Source: Thalassomonas sp. RHCl1 | GTDB taxonomy: Bacteria > Pseudomonadota > Gammaproteobacteria > Enterobacterales > Alteromonadaceae | Length of the DNA stretch: 64,000 nucleotides | NCBI RefSeq assembly: GCF_947387555.1 | Contig: NZ_CANDNZ010000005.1 | Span: 1-64,000, forward strand | Direction of reading: 5' to 3' | Shown here: piece by piece, positions 7,953 to 16,928 of the stretch | Layout: each line of letters starts with the position of its first letter | How positions within the stretch are numbered: the stretch's first letter is position 1 | Notes under the pieces: generated by a model | Database searches by the model: none | Told to the model about the DNA's origin: nothing | What the model saw: only the letters and a program-made list of their open reading frames with translations | Made by a program: the position numbers and the translations under genes

Positions 7953-9338
7953 TTATTTTGCCGTCACCTTCACCGAAACTTTTTGCTGCCAGCCGGATTT
8001 AAACTTTAACGTCAGGTTAATGCTGTCATCTTCATTTAACGGCTTTCGCGGCGACTTGAGCATTAAATGTTTACCGCCAGGCAGCAATGCCGCCTGCCCG
8101 AATGCAGGCACAGCCAACTCATCGAGCTTTTGCATCGCCATCAGGCCATCTTGCATCGCCATTTCATGAATTTCTATCTGGCTAAATGCATCACTTTCCA
8201 CTTTCACCAGCGTCAACTCCTGCCCGGTGGGATTAATCAAGGTCAGATAACCGGCATTGACCTTAGCCTCAGGTAAAGCCTGACGCACCCAGGCATTGAC
8301 TATCTTCACCGCTTTATCGCCAATGCTGCGCTGGCTGCCAGGAGCTTTAACCGGCCCGGACGCGGCAATACGCTCGCTTTCCTGCTTGATAAAAGCGAGT
8401 ATTTGCATGGTCTCCTTATAGGTTAGCCGCATATTCGGCATGGCCAGACGGTCATATTGCAGGTAGAGGGACATGGCAATGGGATCTTTCTCTGCCAGCA
8501 TTTTATCCGGCGCCATTATCCAGTTGACCAGCCAGTTTTTTTCCCGCCTTTGACTCACGGCAAATAAATCAGGCCCCAGCGCTACCGGCACTGTTTGTGC
8601 GGCCTTTTCCCCAGTGCTTGTTCCGCTGCTCACTCCGTTATTTTCCCCGGCAATGTTATGACAGTTTTGACAACGGGTACGAAAAAGCTGCTCTCCGGTT
8701 GCCAGGTTACGCAGCTTGGGCGCGCTGGCATAGTCCGTTAACGGCTTGGCAGACTTCCAGTCACTGAGCCAGTTGCCGATTTGATCCGCCAACACATAAG
8801 GGTTTTCAAACGGCGAACGTTTCATCCAGCGACCGGTACTTTGATTGCCGATGATCATGCTGACATTGTGATTTAAAGAGCCGTCCTGAATCTCCTCGAT
8901 ATATAACCCCAGTTTGCGCCGCAGCCTGCTGATATCATTTTCATTACCGGTGAGAAAGGTCCATTTGGCGCCGAAGCGGCTGCGATAGGCATCGAGGACT
9001 TCCGGGGTATCGGTTTTCGGATCAATGGAAATCGAATAGAAAAACACATCTTTACCCAGCCGGTTGCCCAGGATGTTTTGCACCCGGATCAGCTGGGCGG
9101 TTTCCAGCGGACAAGTATCCGGGCAAGCGGTATAGATAAAATTAATGACCACGGTTTTATCTTTGATTAAGTCATCAAAAAACCTGACTTTTCTCCCTTC
9201 ATGGGTTGTTAACAGGGTATTGGGAAAATAGTTTGCTCCCCAGGGGCTCGCTGCGCTCAGCACTTGAAAACTGCTCGAGATAGTCAGCGCAACCAAGAGC
9301 ACCACACTCATTTGCAAACGGGGTTGATAGTTAGCCAT
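7953..9338 (-). CDS. SCO1/SenC - cytochrome c - PCuAC three-domain copper protein
   Basis: 461 residues with a signal peptide or N-terminal anchor (about 10-30). Three domains follow. A SCO1/SenC thioredoxin-like copper chaperone carries CPDTCP (Cys72, Cys76) and the copper ligand His157 in LNHNVS. A c-type cytochrome carries CQNCH (223-227) and a later Met-containing LAMPNMR (about 298-303). A C-terminal PCuAC (DUF461) Cu(I) chaperone carries HEM (390-392), MxM near 399-401 and HLM (423-425). Copper insertion into an oxidase plus electron transfer is the family-based role. It begins five bases after the multicopper oxidase stop, with its ribosome binding site GGGGAG inside that gene's last codons, so the two are one operon. 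This fusion order is unusual. Confidence 0.88.
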   Translation of the reverse strand: MANYQPRLQMSVVLLVALTISSSFQVLSAASPWGANYFPNTLLTTHEGRKVRFFDDLIKDKTVVINFIYTACPDTCPLETAQLIRVQNILGNRLGKDVFFYSISIDPKTDTPEVLDAYRSRFGAKWTFLTGNENDISRLRRKLGLYIEEIQDGSLNHNVSMIIGNQSTGRWMKRSPFENPYVLADQIGNWLSDWKSAKPLTDYASAPKLRNLATGEQLFRTRCQNCHNIAGENNGVSSGTSTGEKAAQTVPVALGPDLFAVSQRREKNWLVNWIMAPDKMLAEKDPIAMSLYLQYDRLAMPNMRLTYKETMQILAFIKQESERIAASGPVKAPGSQRSIGDKAVKIVNAWVRQALPEAKVNAGYLTLINPTGQELTLVKVESDAFSQIEIHEMAMQDGLMAMQKLDELAVPAFGQAALLPGGKHLMLKSPRKPLNEDDSINLTLKFKSGWQQKVSVKVTAK

Positions 9339-9343
9339 CTTAA

Positions 9344-12300
9344 CTACTCCCCGTTATCGGCTTTGCCGGCATTACGGGCATCATGCACCAGCTTATCCAC
9401 TGTCATCGGCACCGGACAGTTGACCACATGGGGAGAGTTGAGGTTTTCAAAATCATAATTGTTGAGGCCGATATTCGGCGGCGGCGGAAACTCCAGCACT
9501 TCCAGTTCGCCTTTGGCACGCAACTCTTTTACTTGTTCCAGGCCCTTAACAACACCAACGCTGTCTATCGCCGGCGTCAGCCAGTGGGCAAAGCCGATAT
9601 GCCACATCGGGCTATAATCGTCTTCCGGCATAAAGTAGGAAGGTACCCCCACCTGGCTGCCAAACGGCCCGCCGCCGAGCAGCCCCATGCCGTCGCTTGG
9701 CGTGGGCGGATAACTGCTGCGTATCGGCGCCGGCGGTATAAACTGGATCAGCGGTACGGCAACCGCGCCGAGAAATTGATGCTTAGGCACATAAGGCACC
9801 CCCATGGCTTTGGCCGGGCCAAAGGGAAAAGTATCAAGCACAATATAATAAGGCAGATAGTCCCCTTCCCCGGCCCAGGATTTATGCAACTTAAAAGTCA
9901 CATGGGGATTTTCCCCTTCGGTCTCCAGCGCAAGCACATGGCCGGAAGCATTTAAACCGCCCCAGACTTCGCCGTTATATAAACATTGCGTATTGGCGGG
10001 CAAATCGGGAAAGCCGCGGCAGGATTTATCGATGCGATTTTGCTGCCAGGGTTTATCCCCCCACTTAATGATCACGGCATTGAAGATCACCTCTTTACCG
10101 TTATAGTTGACCCGGCGCAGCGGCGAATAACTGTTGTTATCATCAACCTCGGGAATACCTTCGGGGTTTTCATCATTGGCCCACACGGGATTTGGCAGGT
10201 CGCCGTAAAAGGTCCACTGCCCCGTCGGCGATACCGAAGCCGAAGCCAAAGCCGCTTGTGGGGTTTTCGCCAGCGCCCCGGCCCAGGCCAGGCCTAACTC
10301 ATCCGCCAACGCCTCATCGCTGACATCATGCAAAAAATACCAGACCAGGGTTTCTACCCCCTGCTCATCAATATTGATACCCTGCTTCAAGGCAAAGGTC
10401 GCCGTGCCCCGTTCATTATCCGGCGGCACTGCCGACAAAGCATCGCCGATAGGGTTATCGCGAATATTATCCAGCTCGCCGATTTCTGTCCCTTTCACCC
10501 AGACGGATACCGGCTCAAGCTCAGGGCCGTACTGACCTGTGCCATCACCGGTTCTTGCTGTCGGCAGCGCCACGGTATCGACATAACCGACCCCGTCCCA
10601 GGAAGGAATCGGCGTTGGCATCAGCTTGGTTTGCCCGGGGTTTTCCACATCCCAGCGCAGCAACATGGCATGATCTTCATGCTGGGTATTATGACAATGC
10701 TCCATATAGGTACCGGCAAATTCCCGAAAACGAAAAGCAATCTCTATTATGCTGCCGCTGTCTTCCTGCGGGCCGAGCCGGTAGACATCCTTGCGCGCCC
10801 ACTTTTCCCATTCCGGCGGCTCTTTGCCGTCACGCCTTAAAATGATGCCTTCTTCAAAATGGATATGTACCGGGTGGCTCCAGCTGCCGCTGTTGACCAA
10901 ACGCCAAACTTCAATGCCGCCCGAGTTCTTATCCGGCGCCGCACTGAGCCTGCGGGGATCCATACTCAGCCCTTTGCCGCCATCGGTTTCTATCACCCAG
11001 GGCTTTTCGTCCGTGGGTTGACGTTCAAATTCAAAGGTGCGGTGCAAGGCATTGGCGAGCTCACTCTCATCGGGGCGATTTAAGGGGATCAGGGTTTTCT
11101 TGCCGGCAACAAAGTCGGCGGGATCCATGCTTTTATCTTCTCCCTGGTACCTTTGCACGCGAAACTCAAGAAACTTGCCCACCACGGGATCGCCGTGCAT
11201 CCAGCGATCCACCTGGCCATCATCTTCATCATCATAAGGGAGGGCATAATAATCACCGCTAAGAATATCCCCGAGCGGGATCACCTTGTCGGTGACCTGG
11301 CCGTTTTTATGCTGCAGCATATTGACAAAATAAAGCTTGTCACCGGCTTTAAAGGCGCTGAAATCCACAATAATGTCATAACGCTCGGCGATGCCCAGGG
11401 TGGGTAATTCGCCGTTTTCAAAATAAACGGTATGCTCCATAATATTACCGTCATTGGCGATCAGGTAAAAAGGCACCGGCTCGCCTGCTTCATCCACCAG
11501 CGCCAGTTTAAAATAGCGCGATACCGAGCCGTTTAAAATGCGAAAACGATACTGGCGGGCGCGCACATCAAAATAAGGTTTGTAAAGCCAGTTCACTGTC
11601 ATGACATCGCCGACAAAGCCTTTGACATTAAAAGGATTAAACCAAAGCTGGCCTTCGCTGTCCCAGGCCTTTTCCGCCAGCAGCAGGTTGACATCATAAT
11701 CCCGGTTGCCCCAGTCCAGGGCGCTGCCGCTGGGCAGACGCAAATTCACACCATCGTCGAGGGCTTCATTGCCGCGATCAAGAGCGCTGTAATAATTCAT
11801 CATGGCAACACTGCCCTTGTAGACATTTTGCGCGGTAAAGTCGAGCATATGATCATGGAACCAGTGGGTACTCATGGTTTCGCGCCAGTCACCGCGCAAA
11901 TTAACTATGCCCCCCTGGCCGTCCGGGCTACCAGCCCTGGAATCCTTTGCATCGCGATTAATCGAATCATAACCGGCCAGTACCATAGGCCAGCGGTAAT
12001 CAAAGAATTGTCCGGGGAAAAAGAAAGCATTGGTATAACCGTCACTTTCCGCCGGGTTATGGCCGTTATGCTCATGGGTACTCAGGGTATGCACGCCAAA
12101 ACCGCGGTTGGCGGAAACATCGATGGGCAAAGCATTATAGTGACGCATAATAAGCGGCTCACCGTAACGCACTTTCAGCAGCTTGGGCGGGAAAGTGCCG
12201 TCGAAGGTCCACAAGGTGGTTGGCCCTTGCTGCGGCATATTCGGATGGAACCGCACCGGAATGCCGGCCGTGGTGCCTGCCCCGCCGACACTCTCATGAT

Positions 12301-13126
12301 AAAGCCCGCCGGGGGCAAACTCTCCCACTTGGTATTGATGATCCTGCTTATTATCCCTGAGTCCGCCGTTAAGGCGGGCGCCTGTGGTCGCGGTCTGAAA
12401 ATAACGTGTCGGGGTAAAATCAGACCAACGTTGGTGCGACCAGCCTAAACCCGGTGGCCGCCCTTCGGCGGGCGGCTTATCAAGCGCCCGGCCGAGATAT
12501 TGCTGGATATGCCCTTGCCAGGGGTTTAACTCCCGGGTATTGGCGGCCACGGTCGGCAGCGGCCAAATCCCCTGGCTCAGGAAGTTGTCCAGCTGCTCAC
12601 CATTGGGCAGGCTTTGGCTGTCTGGCGGCGTTGGCAGCGACCGCCAGTTACCGGGTTTATTGTTATCCAGGTTTAACGGCTCCAGACCAAACTCTTCAAA
12701 ACGCAGCATCGGCTGACTGAAGGGCAAGGCGCCAAACAAAGGGCTGGGGGCGCCATTGGTGGGGATATTAAAATAACCGTTATCCTGCAAACTGCCCTTG
12801 GGCAAAACATTGGTTATGGTGGTATCTTCGCTGGTACCGGTTGCGCCTCCTTCAAAAGCCCCTTTATTGGCCTCTGGCAGATCATCGGGCAGATCACCGA
12901 ATACCGGTCCCGTTGGCAAGGAAGCATCTTCTTCTGCCACTTCTGTGTTATCGTCGCTACCGCTATTTAATTCCCATTTACACCCAGGCACAGCAGCAAA
13001 CACCAGCGATAAAGCCAAGAGCATCGCACCTGGCCTTACTTGTGTGAATACTGATCTGAAAAGAGAAGGAAATGAATAAAGCGACAAAGATAAAAACGGA
13101 CAGTGTTTTTTTTGTAATAAGCTCAT
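9344..13126 (-). CDS. Large multicopper oxidase (lipoprotein-like)
   Basis: 1260 residues, more than twice the length of a laccase or CopA. All four copper-binding clusters are present: HEHNGH (about 351-356), HWFHDH (421-426), HPVHIH (751-756) and HCHNTQHEDHAM (810-821), giving types 1, 2 and 3 copper with a likely Met821 axial ligand. About 440 extra residues follow and hold several cysteines. The N-terminus has a hydrophobic stretch ending VPGC at Cys49, a poor but possible lipobox; otherwise it is a plain signal peptide. Size and partner gene recall the large Mn(II)-oxidising multicopper oxidases (MofA/MnxG type), but nothing here proves the substrate. Start ATG has AGGTGA six bases upstream. 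Confidence 0.88.
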   Translation of the reverse strand: MSLLQKKHCPFLSLSLYSFPSLFRSVFTQVRPGAMLLALSLVFAAVPGCKWELNSGSDDNTEVAEEDASLPTGPVFGDLPDDLPEANKGAFEGGATGTSEDTTITNVLPKGSLQDNGYFNIPTNGAPSPLFGALPFSQPMLRFEEFGLEPLNLDNNKPGNWRSLPTPPDSQSLPNGEQLDNFLSQGIWPLPTVAANTRELNPWQGHIQQYLGRALDKPPAEGRPPGLGWSHQRWSDFTPTRYFQTATTGARLNGGLRDNKQDHQYQVGEFAPGGLYHESVGGAGTTAGIPVRFHPNMPQQGPTTLWTFDGTFPPKLLKVRYGEPLIMRHYNALPIDVSANRGFGVHTLSTHEHNGHNPAESDGYTNAFFFPGQFFDYRWPMVLAGYDSINRDAKDSRAGSPDGQGGIVNLRGDWRETMSTHWFHDHMLDFTAQNVYKGSVAMMNYYSALDRGNEALDDGVNLRLPSGSALDWGNRDYDVNLLLAEKAWDSEGQLWFNPFNVKGFVGDVMTVNWLYKPYFDVRARQYRFRILNGSVSRYFKLALVDEAGEPVPFYLIANDGNIMEHTVYFENGELPTLGIAERYDIIVDFSAFKAGDKLYFVNMLQHKNGQVTDKVIPLGDILSGDYYALPYDDEDDGQVDRWMHGDPVVGKFLEFRVQRYQGEDKSMDPADFVAGKKTLIPLNRPDESELANALHRTFEFERQPTDEKPWVIETDGGKGLSMDPRRLSAAPDKNSGGIEVWRLVNSGSWSHPVHIHFEEGIILRRDGKEPPEWEKWARKDVYRLGPQEDSGSIIEIAFRFREFAGTYMEHCHNTQHEDHAMLLRWDVENPGQTKLMPTPIPSWDGVGYVDTVALPTARTGDGTGQYGPELEPVSVWVKGTEIGELDNIRDNPIGDALSAVPPDNERGTATFALKQGINIDEQGVETLVWYFLHDVSDEALADELGLAWAGALAKTPQAALASASVSPTGQWTFYGDLPNPVWANDENPEGIPEVDDNNSYSPLRRVNYNGKEVIFNAVIIKWGDKPWQQNRIDKSCRGFPDLPANTQCLYNGEVWGGLNASGHVLALETEGENPHVTFKLHKSWAGEGDYLPYYIVLDTFPFGPAKAMGVPYVPKHQFLGAVAVPLIQFIPPAPIRSSYPPTPSDGMGLLGGGPFGSQVGVPSYFMPEDDYSPMWHIGFAHWLTPAIDSVGVVKGLEQVKELRAKGELEVLEFPPPPNIGLNNYDFENLNSPHVVNCPVPMTVDKLVHDARNAGKADNGE

Positions 13127-13178
13127 AAAATCACCTATACACCTCTAGCCCTTACCTGTACCCCGGTAAGCGCAAAGA

Positions 13179-13207
13179 ATTAACTTAGGCACTTAATACT
13201 TTTCCAA
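13179..13207 (-). promoter_or_regulatory. Candidate promoter of the copper operon
   Basis: On the minus strand TTGGAA (13202-13207) and GTTAAT (13179-13184) are 17 bases apart, about 50 bp before the oxidase start codon. This is a moderate sigma-70 match. No copper-regulator palindrome was recognised. Confidence 0.3.
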
Positions 13208-13467
13208 AGTATAGTGTTATTGGCTGTCGGCAGGTGCAGTGGATGTCTTGCAGTGGCACAGGAAAATGACCATGGAACAAAACAATGCTCCCTGCCATTC
13301 TCCCCTGGATTTTACCGGGAAGTAATTAACAAGCATAGGCGGGAAAAAGACCACCGGCAAACCTCTAAACACAGAAATAAAAACCGCGGTCTTTCTTTTA
13401 TCAGGATAAAAAGCTTATCTATTATCGGATTAAGCCAGCTTTGCTTTAGCTGCAGGTTGTTAAGCCA

Positions 13468-14352
13468 TTATTCGCTGAGATCAAAGTAAGCATGAATGCT
13501 GTCGGCGGTAAAAGCCGGGTAAGCTGAAGGCTTAAACTCATTAAGCTTGTTTTGGAAATTGCTGTTTCTAAAATCAAAACTGGCATTGCCGAAATCACTG
13601 TTATTGATCAACTGCCGGAACATGGCATTATCCGCGCTGCCATCTCCTTTGATCATGGCATAGCTGACAATTGTTGGTGTCAGAAATGCTCCCGGCGCTT
13701 CCGGCTCGGCAACATCGCTGGCACGGGCAAAGCGAAAGGCATGGGTTAAAATACTGTCTTTGTGATAAACAATGGCCGGATGTGCACCGATAAATTCAAC
13801 CTCATCTACGCTGCGGGTGTCATAATCACCATGGGCGCTGGCACTGACATGGGTCATCACGCCATTGACAAACCAGGTGATAACATGTTCGAGATCATGT
13901 CTGTGACCAAACCAAAAAGATGCCTGATCTTTAATAAAATACAGGGCATACATATTGGCACAATACTCTACCGAGTCTTGCTCGACGCAGGCATGCCTGT
14001 GATAGGTATTTGACTCGTTATAAAAATCACTGAACTGGCAATTTTCGCTGACGCCGCCGCTGATCTTCAATCCCGGATTGGCCACGCCGCTGCGGTCAAA
14101 CGCCGCGGCAGCATAACAGCCGTCACCGTCAAAATCCCAAACCGGCGCCTGGCTTGCCACTACCTGGCTGTTGCGATAGGTACTGTCCTTACGGATATAG
14201 GTATGCCCCTGATACTCCAATAAGTAAGGTTCCTCAACCGCCCAATCTAATTTTTCATCATAGCGAAAATCGCCTGCCAGCGCCGAAAAAGAAATACCAA
14301 GTAAGGCAGAAAGAGGTAGGAGTTTCAGGAGGTTCGTTGTCGTTTTTTTCAT
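13468..14352 (-). CDS. Nep1-like protein (NPP1/necrosis-inducing family), secreted
   Basis: 294 residues with a clear signal peptide (cleavage after SALA near residue 26). The core matches the NPP1 fold: DFDGDGCYAAAAFD (about 73-86) and the family heptapeptide region GHRHDLE (149-155), where the canonical motif is GHRHDWE. Cysteine pairs (79/105 and 122/131) suggest disulfides. Plant-pathogen NLPs bind sphingolipid headgroups and lyse membranes; many marine bacterial members have unknown targets. The His/Asp/Glu metal-binding positions are kept and only Trp is changed to Leu, which may alter toxicity (inference). Good ribosome binding site AAGGGA. The gene is monocistronic, with the peptide gene at 14540 upstream on the same strand. 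Confidence 0.85.
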   Translation of the reverse strand: MKKTTTNLLKLLPLSALLGISFSALAGDFRYDEKLDWAVEEPYLLEYQGHTYIRKDSTYRNSQVVASQAPVWDFDGDGCYAAAAFDRSGVANPGLKISGGVSENCQFSDFYNESNTYHRHACVEQDSVEYCANMYALYFIKDQASFWFGHRHDLEHVITWFVNGVMTHVSASAHGDYDTRSVDEVEFIGAHPAIVYHKDSILTHAFRFARASDVAEPEAPGAFLTPTIVSYAMIKGDGSADNAMFRQLINNSDFGNASFDFRNSNFQNKLNEFKPSAYPAFTADSIHAYFDLSE

Positions 14353-14493
14353 GTTTTTCCCTTTTATCTATAACAGCACGGGAGTGCAAATTTTAAAGCT
14401 TATCTATGAGCAGCTTAATCACCCTTCCCGGGTGGCGACGCGTACAATATAGAGGGACTGGCCATTAATCAAGGACTTTTACAAAGGGGGTTT

Positions 14494-14530
14494 AAATACG
14501 GCAGCCGAAGGAGAGCTCGACCGCCGTAAA
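14494..14530 (-). terminator. Hairpin after precursor peptide 1
   Basis: On the minus strand TTTACGGCGG pairs imperfectly with CTGCCGTATTTAAA, starting ten bases beyond the stop of the 14540 peptide gene. The loop contains GAGCTC. It probably ends the short monocistronic transcript. Confidence 0.4.
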
Positions 14531-14539
14531 CTCCCTGCT

Positions 14540-14749
14540 TTACATTTCAGGGTTAATACAGGCTTCCCATGGAGTAGAAAAACATCTGCTATTGGTTGGA
14601 CAGCCATTAAATACATCGGTATTCGGAGCACAACCTACTACTGTCGGTATAGGACCGGCACCGCCAACCTGAGGCGTCATTGCCGCCGGTAGTGCTTTAT
14701 TGTCTCGTGATAGGTTTTTTAACTTTTTCTTATTCAATTTTAATTTCAC
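14540..14749 (-). CDS. Lanthipeptide-type precursor peptide 1
   Basis: 69 residues from a GTG start with AAGGAT seven bases upstream. The first 14 residues, MKLKLNKKKLKNLS, are identical to those of the peptide at 18501-18641, and the leader continues to a GG motif at about 29-30. The putative core of about 39 residues has four Cys (GC, GC, RC, AC) and eight Ser/Thr, the pattern needed for thioether rings. Lysine-rich leaders ending in GG with an NLS-D box are typical of class I lanthipeptide precursors. The LanC at 3730 is the only maturation enzyme in the window. That the peptide is modified is inference. A bacteriocin with disulfides instead of lanthionines is the main alternative. Confidence 0.75.
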   Translation of the reverse strand: MKLKLNKKKLKNLSRDNKALPAAMTPQVGGAGPIPTVVGCAPNTDVFNGCPTNSRCFSTPWEACINPEM

Positions 14750-14812
14750 GACATATCCTTATTATTTTTAATTGATAAACAGCTGCTGAACAAATTTCAC
14801 ACAGCAAAATAT

Positions 14813-14841
14813 AAATTAGCCAACAATTAACTTATCGTCAA
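14813..14841 (-). promoter_or_regulatory. Promoter of precursor peptide 1
   Basis: On the minus strand TTGACG (14836-14841) and TAATTT (14813-14818) are 17 bases apart, about 64 bp before the GTG start: a good sigma-70 match. It shows that the peptide has its own promoter rather than belonging to an operon. Confidence 0.45.
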
Positions 14842-15026
14842 CATTATGAATACACAAATGAAATATATATGGTTGTCATATGATCGCGATCAACATCCGC
14901 CGCAGGAATAAAACCGGGAAAAGACCAGCACACTTTTTGCTGATATTTTGTACAAAGGTTTGATTGAACTCCCAGTCGGCCCCTGATAAGCTAAACTAGC
15001 TAACAACTTGATTTAAGGGGAAGAAA

Positions 15027-15311
15027 ATGGATATTAATTTAGAAAAATTCGACAAATCAGCCGTAGCAATCCTCAGGCATCTGGCCGCAGAATTCCCGAC
15101 CGGCAAACGCATAGACTTTAAAAGCCTGTTCACAACAGATCCCAGCGATGATGAATTTGATACCCACCGCGGTGCTATTACGGTATTACGGGATAAAAAA
15201 CTTATCGTCGAAACCAAATCCGCCAAGTTCACCCTGTCTAACGAAGGCCTGACCATGTTTGGCATTGCCGATATTAAAAACCATCTGCAAACGAAAGTGG
15301 ATGCCCAATAA
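15027..15311 (+). CDS. Hypothetical protein, possible winged-helix
   Basis: 94 residues, soluble. Helical N-terminal half, then a TVLRDKKLIVETKSAKFTLS-like stretch (about 51-72) that looks like the recognition helix and wing of a small winged-helix domain (inference from pattern only). Strong ribosome binding site AAGGGGAAGAAA before the ATG. Stands alone between minus-strand genes. Family not recognised. Confidence 0.55.
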   Translation: MDINLEKFDKSAVAILRHLAAEFPTGKRIDFKSLFTTDPSDDEFDTHRGAITVLRDKKLIVETKSAKFTLSNEGLTMFGIADIKNHLQTKVDAQ

Positions 15312-15357
15312 CCGTTAACACGAGCCTGCCTTACACCGGTAAGATGCGGCTGCTTTG

Positions 15358-15729
15358 TCAGCCGTAACTTTGCAGCCAGACACTTAAACCACGAAGGGTT
15401 AAAATAAGGAGCCCGGCAGTGGTCACAAAAGCGACAATCGCCAGCACAGAATATAAAAACCTTTTAAAGTTAATGCCAAGCCTTTTAAAAAAACCTAGCT
15501 CCCTGCTGGCCTTGTCCGGTACGCCGGGAAAGGTATACAACAACCAATAGATGAGTGCCGACCATAATAATGCAATCACACTGGGAATATGCAGGTAATC
15601 ATACTGGCTTGAACCGGCGTTACCTATCAGGATATAAAAGATCAAGGCTAAAGATGCCAAGCCAACAACAAGCGCAACCCCTTTAAACCATTGAACTTTT
15701 AATGCCAGTAATCGTAATTTATCTATCAT
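15358..15729 (-). CDS. Hypothetical inner-membrane protein
   Basis: 123 residues with three hydrophobic segments (about 15-36, 46-68 and 90-116) and basic connecting loops. No catalytic or ligand motif is visible. It is 129 bp downstream of the cytochrome b561 gene on the same strand, so co-transcription is possible. Family not recognised. Confidence 0.55.
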   Translation of the reverse strand: MIDKLRLLALKVQWFKGVALVVGLASLALIFYILIGNAGSSQYDYLHIPSVIALLWSALIYWLLYTFPGVPDKASRELGFFKRLGINFKRFLYSVLAIVAFVTTAGLLILTLRGLSVWLQSYG

Positions 15730-15858
15730 TTCCTCAAGCTATCTCTTTTAACTATTACCCGTACCGCCCTTATACTGAAAGACAGCCCGGCTTGCTGTGC
15801 ACTATTCCTTCTGGCATAAAGGCACGGGATTTATGGTTTTCTTATCTTAACCGGCAAT

Positions 15859-16446
15859 CTATTTGTTGGTGGTCATTTTGGCAAGGGTACGATCTTTTTT
15901 AACGAACTGGTGATACAGGGCAGCCATCACATGTGCCAATATCAGCATCCACACCAGCCAGGCGCCCAATATCTCTTTATGGATAAAATCTATCGGCGCT
16001 TCAAATTCTTTAAAACTTAACCCCAAACCTTCGCTGACTAATGACACAAATAACTGGGTGTCTTCAAATTTCGGGATATCAAATAGAAAGAAATACTCGG
16101 TATTAACCCCGGTACCCACATAGCCGGTAATGGGCATGATGATCATGATGGCATATAAGGCATAATGGCCGGCATGTGCTGCCAGGTGTTCCAGCTTAGA
16201 ACCCGGCTCTAAATCCGGTACACGGTTAGTCATACGCCAGACAACTCGCAGCACAACCACTACCGCAATCGTCACCCCAACTGATAAATGCAACTGCAAC
16301 GCAGTCCAGTTCTCCGGCGTTTTCTCCTCGGTAAACCAATGGCGGTAATAAACACTCATATATGAAGCTAAAAATAACACCGCTGTGCCCCAGTGTAACC
16401 ATTTTGCTATTGTTCCGTAATTATCAGCAGTGTTTTTAAATTCCAT
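15859..16446 (-). CDS. Cytochrome b561 (CybB family)
   Basis: 195 residues with four membrane helices and the paired histidines expected for two b hemes: WLHWG near residue 18, LHLSVG near 53, HAGHYALY near 93 and LAHVMAALYH near 174. This is the bacterial CybB-type b561 of the inner membrane, which passes electrons between quinones and other carriers; some members act as superoxide:quinone oxidoreductases. It starts KNTADNYGTIAKWLHW, typical of the family. No partner gene for a periplasmic YceI-type protein is adjacent. Confidence 0.85.
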   Translation of the reverse strand: MEFKNTADNYGTIAKWLHWGTAVLFLASYMSVYYRHWFTEEKTPENWTALQLHLSVGVTIAVVVVLRVVWRMTNRVPDLEPGSKLEHLAAHAGHYALYAIMIIMPITGYVGTGVNTEYFFLFDIPKFEDTQLFVSLVSEGLGLSFKEFEAPIDFIHKEILGAWLVWMLILAHVMAALYHQFVKKDRTLAKMTTNK

Positions 16447-16830
16447 TCAATACTCCAAAACAGGTAAATACATAAAAACCCCTTTAAAGGGGCTTTGTGG
16501 CGTATACATCTCAAGTCAGCAAACCTTTACATTACCAAAGGTCACCTCTTGTTATAACAGGCTCAATTTCACCCGGCCAAACGGACTTTCCATGGCTGGT
16601 GATCAAATGAAGCCAGGTACAGCCAGAAAACTTCTCTCTTCGGCTGTGTCTGGTTATACCCTAAGTTACTCTGATTTGAATAGTGATTTCAACACATTAA
16701 GCTAGATTACGGCTGAATATTCTAAAAAACTGAACATAAAAGCCGCTCAAAAACATGATAACACCGTCTAAGGTTTACCAACGACACTCACCTTACCATG
16801 ATGCCATTCAGGCCAAGAGACTGACAATAC
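16447..16830. other. Gene-free stretch
   Basis: About 380 bp. It contains the palindrome CCCCTTTAAAGGGG near 16476-16490, upstream of the b561 gene, which may be a terminator-like or operator element. A 91-codon plus-strand frame at 16430-16705 overlaps the b561 start and has no ribosome binding site; it was not accepted. Confidence 0.35.
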
Positions 16831-16904
16831 AGGACAATTCATTTCAGGGGACGGTGCATGATAATTACCTTAAAGATATTGCTCCGTATCCCCTGCATTG
16901 TCCT
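16831..16904. repeat. Long imperfect inverted repeat
   Basis: AGGACAATTC...CAGGGGACGGTGC (16831-16856) is mirrored by GCTCCGTATCCCCTGCATTGTCC (16881-16903), separated by about 24 bases. It lies 25 bp past the stop of the caspase-like gene. On the minus strand no T-run follows, so it is not a simple terminator. The CAGGGGAC/GTCCCCTG core resembles the palindromic ends often linked to Y1/REP-type transposases (recollection, not verified). Confidence 0.5.
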
Positions 16905-16928
16905 TTTTATTATCACTAAGTTGGTAAA

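Noticed and set aside
9383-13079. Many long plus-strand frames opposite the multicopper oxidase (for example 9383-9955, 11828-12448)
   Set aside because: They are the antisense frames of a GC-rich real gene; they have no ribosome binding sites and no protein-like domains.
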